A DNA stretch of 64,000 nt from Flavobacterium sedimenticola (GTDB lineage: Bacteria; Bacteroidota; Bacteroidia; Flavobacteriales; Flavobacteriaceae): NCBI RefSeq assembly GCF_030053345.1, contig NZ_JASGBP010000012.1:25001-89000 (forward strand), given 5' to 3'. A program made the translations under genes and the position numbers. Under the pieces are notes generated by a model. That model had not been told where the DNA came from and did not search any database. It was given only the letters and a program-made list of their open reading frames with translations. Below, piece by piece: positions 61,124 to 64,000 of this stretch; position 1 is the stretch's first letter, and each line of letters opens with the position of its first letter.

Positions 61124-61171
61124 CTAAAACTAACCAATTATATTTAATCCAAACTAAACTTCTTTTTCTAA

Positions 61172-61537
61172 TTAAGCAACACTGCTTTCTTGGCTGCTTA
61201 CTTTTTTTAACAACGATCTGATTAAGACACTGTTAGTATTGATGCCTGAGTTGATCAATGCTTTTTTGCTGAAGCTTCCGGTTGTTTTGGCATTGCCTGT
61301 TTTAGCAGTACCGGTAAACCAAATGGCAAAATCCATAGAAGCTACTGTGTTATCTGCCGATACAACCACTTGATCTTGCGCAACAGTTACTTCAGTAGTA
61401 ACTTTAGTTTCTTTGTTTTCCGATTGGGTTTGTCCGAAAACACCGTTGCTTGATAAAACGAATAAAACGAATAAAACAAATAATCTAACGCGGGTTACAT
61501 TTTTTTGAGCTACTGTGTTATGGGTTGTGGTCATCAT
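61172..61537 (-). CDS. hypothetical secreted protein
   Basis: Protein of 121 residues with a signal-like hydrophobic segment (about residues 17-36) and cleavage after VFGQ. The mature part is Ser/Thr/Val-rich and ends with a basic helix (INTNSVLIRSLLKKVSSQESSVA). It has no Cys and no recognised domain. Upstream lie a -7 box (61570-61577, minus strand) and paired direct repeats at 61676-61728 that could be a regulator-binding site. It might be a small secreted or envelope factor with regulated expression. Confidence 0.6.
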   Translation of the reverse strand: MMTTTHNTVAQKNVTRVRLFVLFVLFVLSSNGVFGQTQSENKETKVTTEVTVAQDQVVVSADNTVASMDFAIWFTGTAKTGNAKTTGSFSKKALINSGINTNSVLIRSLLKKVSSQESSVA

Positions 61538-61840
61538 CTGTGTTTTTAGTATCGTTGTTATTTCTGATTCAAAACTACTTCAAGACCTCAGGCGACTGAA
61601 ATTTTTTCGATGACTAGCTCTAAAACTCGTTAAACGCACAAATCCAGCAAATTCAAGGGTTTTCAGCGTTTTTATCGTGCATTTCGTCTATGAAATGTTA
61701 AAAAAACGTGCATTTCATCGATGAAAAACCAAAAAAATCCATGAATAACACACTCCAAATCATAAACCTTTGTTGAAATGACAAAAACTCCTAAAATCTT
61801 AGTACATTAGCTTCGTATTACATTATTATTTCTGTTTCCG
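61538..61840. other. 303-bp intergenic region between divergent genes
   Basis: Holds a minus-strand -7 box (CAAAACTA at 61570-61577), two direct repeats of about 20 bp each at 61676-61697 and 61707-61728, and a TACATTAG box at 61803-61810 before the next plus-strand gene. No gene is visible in it. Confidence 0.7.
61676..61728. repeat. two 20-bp direct repeats, 31 bp apart
   Basis: CGTGCATTTCGTCTATGAAA (61676-61695) and CGTGCATTTCATCGATGAAA (61707-61726). Each contains an imperfect inverted repeat (TTTC...GAAA). The spacing is close to three helical turns, as expected for a dimer or cooperative regulator. Confidence 0.7.
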
Positions 61841-62173
61841 ATGAAAGTTGAACAAAAAGGACACACCACCATTATTAAGGATACCCATGGTGAAACCGCC
61901 GCGTTTTTAAACACCTTGCAGCACGAACACAACAGCTATAAAAACGAGAATCTGATACTCGACTTATCGCACGACAAAAACCTGAAGCTCGAGGACATAA
62001 AAGCGTTTGCTGATTTAATCAAACAACACAAAAAGCAAAAGAAGTCTATCGTGTTGGTGACCGATAGCATTGATTTTAATGCCGTTCCGCAAAGTATTAC
62101 CGTGGTGCCCACAATACTCGAAGCACACGATATCATCGAAATGGAAGAAATTGAGCGCGACTTAGGATTTTAA
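61841..62173 (+). CDS. STAS-like hypothetical protein
   Basis: Cytosolic protein of 110 residues. Alternation of strands and helices (LILDLSHDKNLKLEDIKAFADLIKQHKKQKKSIVLVTDSIDF) resembles a STAS-type fold, without the usual phosphorylatable Ser motif. It stands 4 bp before the RNase Z gene and is probably co-translated with it. No function assigned. Confidence 0.7.
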   Translation: MKVEQKGHTTIIKDTHGETAAFLNTLQHEHNSYKNENLILDLSHDKNLKLEDIKAFADLIKQHKKQKKSIVLVTDSIDFNAVPQSITVVPTILEAHDIIEMEEIERDLGF

Positions 62174-62177
62174 TACC

Positions 62178-63086
62178 ATGAAACTAACCATCTTGGGTTG
62201 CTATGCGGCCACACCGCGCACATTAACCAATCCGACATCTCAAGTACTCGAAATTCGCAATCGCATGTTTCTCATCGACTGTGCCGAAGGCACGCAAGTA
62301 CAGCTGCGCAAAAACAAACTCAAATTCTCCAAAATCAACCACATCTTTATTTCGCATTTACACGGCGATCATTTTTACGGGTTAATTGGACTCTTATCCA
62401 CTTTTATGCTTTTTAATCGTCAAACCGATTTACACGTTTACGGTCCTAAAGGCATCAAAGAAATCATTCTCTTGCAACTGCGTTTATCGGAATCATTTAC
62501 CGGATACAATTTGTATTTTCACGAATTAACTTCAAAAGAAAGCGAAGTGATTTTTGAAGACGAAAAAGTAATTGTCAAAACCATTCCGCTCAAGCACCGC
62601 GTCTATACCAACGGTTTTTTATTTCAGGAAAAACCCAAAGAGCGAAAGCTCAATGTGGAAGCCGTTGAACATTATAATATTGATACGGTTTACTATCGCA
62701 AAATCAAATACGGCGGCGATATGACCCTGGAAGACGGAACGGTAATTCCCAATGCCGAACTCACATTCGATCCGGAACCGGTCAAAACCTATGCGTATTG
62801 CAGCGATACGATGTACGACGAAAGCATCGTGCCGCTTATTCAAAATGCCGATGTGCTGTATCACGAAGCCACATTTTTGGAAAGTGAAGCCGACAAAGCC
62901 GCCAAAACCATGCACAGTACGGCCAAAGAAGCGGCCACCATCGCCAAGTTGGCAAAGGTAAAGCAGTTGCTTTTGGGCCATTACAGTACGCGCTACAGCA
63001 GCATCGAACTTTTCCGAGCGGAAGCCGAAACCGTTTTTCCGAATGTATTGTTAGCCGACGACGGTGCCGTTTTCGATTTCGACTGA
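62178..63086 (+). CDS. rnz: ribonuclease Z
   Basis: MBL-fold endonuclease of 302 residues that trims the 3' end of tRNA precursors. The metal motif FISHLHGDHFYGL is near residues 58-70, HSTAKEAATIA near 255 and LGHYSTRY near 272, and the exosite region (residues about 150-200) is present. It is separate from the other MBL protein at 18603. A structured repeat copy lies 40 bp downstream. Confidence 0.94.
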   Translation: MKLTILGCYAATPRTLTNPTSQVLEIRNRMFLIDCAEGTQVQLRKNKLKFSKINHIFISHLHGDHFYGLIGLLSTFMLFNRQTDLHVYGPKGIKEIILLQLRLSESFTGYNLYFHELTSKESEVIFEDEKVIVKTIPLKHRVYTNGFLFQEKPKERKLNVEAVEHYNIDTVYYRKIKYGGDMTLEDGTVIPNAELTFDPEPVKTYAYCSDTMYDESIVPLIQNADVLYHEATFLESEADKAAKTMHSTAKEAATIAKLAKVKQLLLGHYSTRYSSIELFRAEAETVFPNVLLADDGAVFDFD

Positions 63087-63126
63087 TAGTAGGAGCGAAG
63101 CGTTTGGGAAGTGTCGGGAAAAGTAA

Positions 63127-63189
63127 TTCCCGCTTTCCGCTATACAAGTCTGCCGGCAGGCAGGCAGGGTATCGCTCCAATCGGGGCTA
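63127..63189 (+). repeat. structured intergenic repeat, copy 4 (short)
   Basis: TTCCCGCTTTCCGCTATAC, a centre with CTGCCGGCAG, then GGTATCGCTCCAATCGGGGC and TA. The constant ends are the best conserved of all copies. It lies 40 bp after rnz and before pdxH. Confidence 0.8.
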
Positions 63190-63251
63190 AAAAGTAATCC
63201 ATGGTATGTCCTGAAAACTTAGTACCTTAGCGCATCCGAATTCTGCAACCC

Positions 63252-63896
63252 ATGAAAGATTTAAGTAACTACCGAAAGTCGTATGAAAAAAGCGAGCTTT
63301 TGGAAACCAATATTCCCGAAGATCCTATCAATTTGTTTCACAAATGGTTTTACGAAGCCGAAGCATTTGGCGGTATCGAAGAAGTCAATGCCATGACGGT
63401 TGCCACGTTGGGCGCCGATGGATTTCCGAAGAGTAGGGTAGTACTCCTCAAAAAATTCAATGAAGAAGGCTTTGTTTTTTACACCAACTATGATTCCGAA
63501 AAAGGGAAGGCCATACTCCGAAATCCGCACATTTGTTTGTCTTTCTTTTGGCATACGATGGAGCGGCAAGTTATTATCAAAGGCATAGCCGAAAAAACAC
63601 CGGCTTCGGTTTCCGATAACTATTTTGATTCTCGTCCCGATGGTAGTAAATTAGGTGCCATCGTTTCAGCACAAAGCGAAATCATTCCGTCCCGTGACTA
63701 TTTAGACGAGAAACTCAAGGCGTTAGAAAAAGAATATGAAGGTAAACCCATTCCCAGACCCGAGTATTGGGGTGGATTTTTAGTGTGTCCGGTAGAAGTA
63801 GAGTTTTGGCAGGGCAGACCCAATCGATTACACGACCGTATTCGCTACCGCTTAGAAAACGACTATGCTTGGAAGATAGATCGATTATCGCCTTAA
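63252..63896 (+). CDS. pdxH: pyridoxamine 5'-phosphate oxidase
   Basis: FMN-dependent enzyme of 214 residues that makes pyridoxal 5'-phosphate. The FMN-binding segment RVVLLKKFNEEGFVFYTNYDSEKGK and the closing WQGRPNRLHDRIRY are typical. PLP is needed by serC and rocD in this window. The TACCTTAG box about 30 bp upstream is a possible variant -7 element. A terminator follows. Confidence 0.95.
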   Translation: MKDLSNYRKSYEKSELLETNIPEDPINLFHKWFYEAEAFGGIEEVNAMTVATLGADGFPKSRVVLLKKFNEEGFVFYTNYDSEKGKAILRNPHICLSFFWHTMERQVIIKGIAEKTPASVSDNYFDSRPDGSKLGAIVSAQSEIIPSRDYLDEKLKALEKEYEGKPIPRPEYWGGFLVCPVEVEFWQGRPNRLHDRIRYRLENDYAWKIDRLSP

Positions 63897-63924
63897 ATTC
63901 TGTAAATATTACTGTAAATTATGT

Positions 63925-63950
63925 AAACCACTCTTCGGAGTGGTTTTTTA
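63925..63950 (+). terminator. intrinsic terminator with UUCG tetraloop
   Basis: AAACCACTC, loop TTCG (closed by C-G), GAGTGGTTTTTT. Confidence 0.93.
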
Positions 63951-64000
63951 GTTTTGTAAAGCAATAAAAAAGGATTGACAATACGCGTATAAGTAAGAAA

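Noticed and set aside
1..64000. tRNA, rRNA, CRISPR, phage or IS genes
   Set aside because: All larger gaps were read for tRNA-like cloverleafs, repeat-spacer arrays and transposase or integrase motifs; none was found. The repeats noted are dispersed single copies without regular spacers.

Overview
The window is low-GC DNA from a member of the Bacteroidota, most likely a Flavobacterium-like Flavobacteriaceae. The evidence is a SusC/SusD pair, five full matches to the Bacteroidota promoter (TTG, about 20 bp, TAnnTTTG) and many more lone TAnnTTTG boxes, few Shine-Dalgarno sites, and several small protein families typical of flavobacteria. No rRNA, tRNA, CRISPR array, IS transposase, integrase or prophage gene was found.

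Positions 1-14856 are a polysaccharide utilization locus, all on the + strand and entered part-way through susC. The order is SusC, SusD, two surface lipoproteins, a GH16 lipoprotein, two tandem GH30 enzymes, GH5 with a C-terminal CBM6-like module, GH3, and a second GH16. The set fits breakdown of a beta-1,3-glucan with beta-1,6 links or branches (laminarin-like or fungal): surface GH16/GH30 enzymes cut the chain, SusCD imports oligosaccharides, and GH3 releases glucose. Two strong hairpins flank the first GH16 gene and could tune relative expression.

Positions 15019-34770 hold mainly housekeeping genes: a sigma-70-family factor, endonuclease III without its usual Fe-S cysteines, a BCP peroxiredoxin, an MBL hydrolase, and a compact minus-strand operon (BatA-like protein, dihydroorotase-like protein lacking metal ligands, DUF4870, esterase). 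After these come a DEAD-box helicase, a LolD/membrane protein/TIGR02757 operon, folE, a serine-biosynthesis block (serC, serA), a LuxC-type acyl-CoA reductase and a divergent ferredoxin.

Positions 34783-49136 hold a TonB-dependent receptor, a carboxypeptidase-regulatory-domain protein, ychF, parE-parC, a TerC protein, small flavobacterial proteins and murQ. Positions 49194-63896 hold a ZIP transporter, methyltransferases (including rlmD), a TlpA-like thioredoxin protein, DUF families, rocD, a Smr protein, rnz and pdxH.

No obvious new multi-gene system (defence, secretion, biosynthesis) is present. The most unusual signals are a dispersed family of structured intergenic repeats with constant ends, variable palindromic centres and a compensatory base-pair change, the degenerate dihydroorotase in a bat operon, the cluster-less Nth, a cysteine-rich insert in ornithine aminotransferase, and paired direct repeats upstream of a small secreted protein. 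Family names come from recognising sequence motifs by eye; no database search was run.
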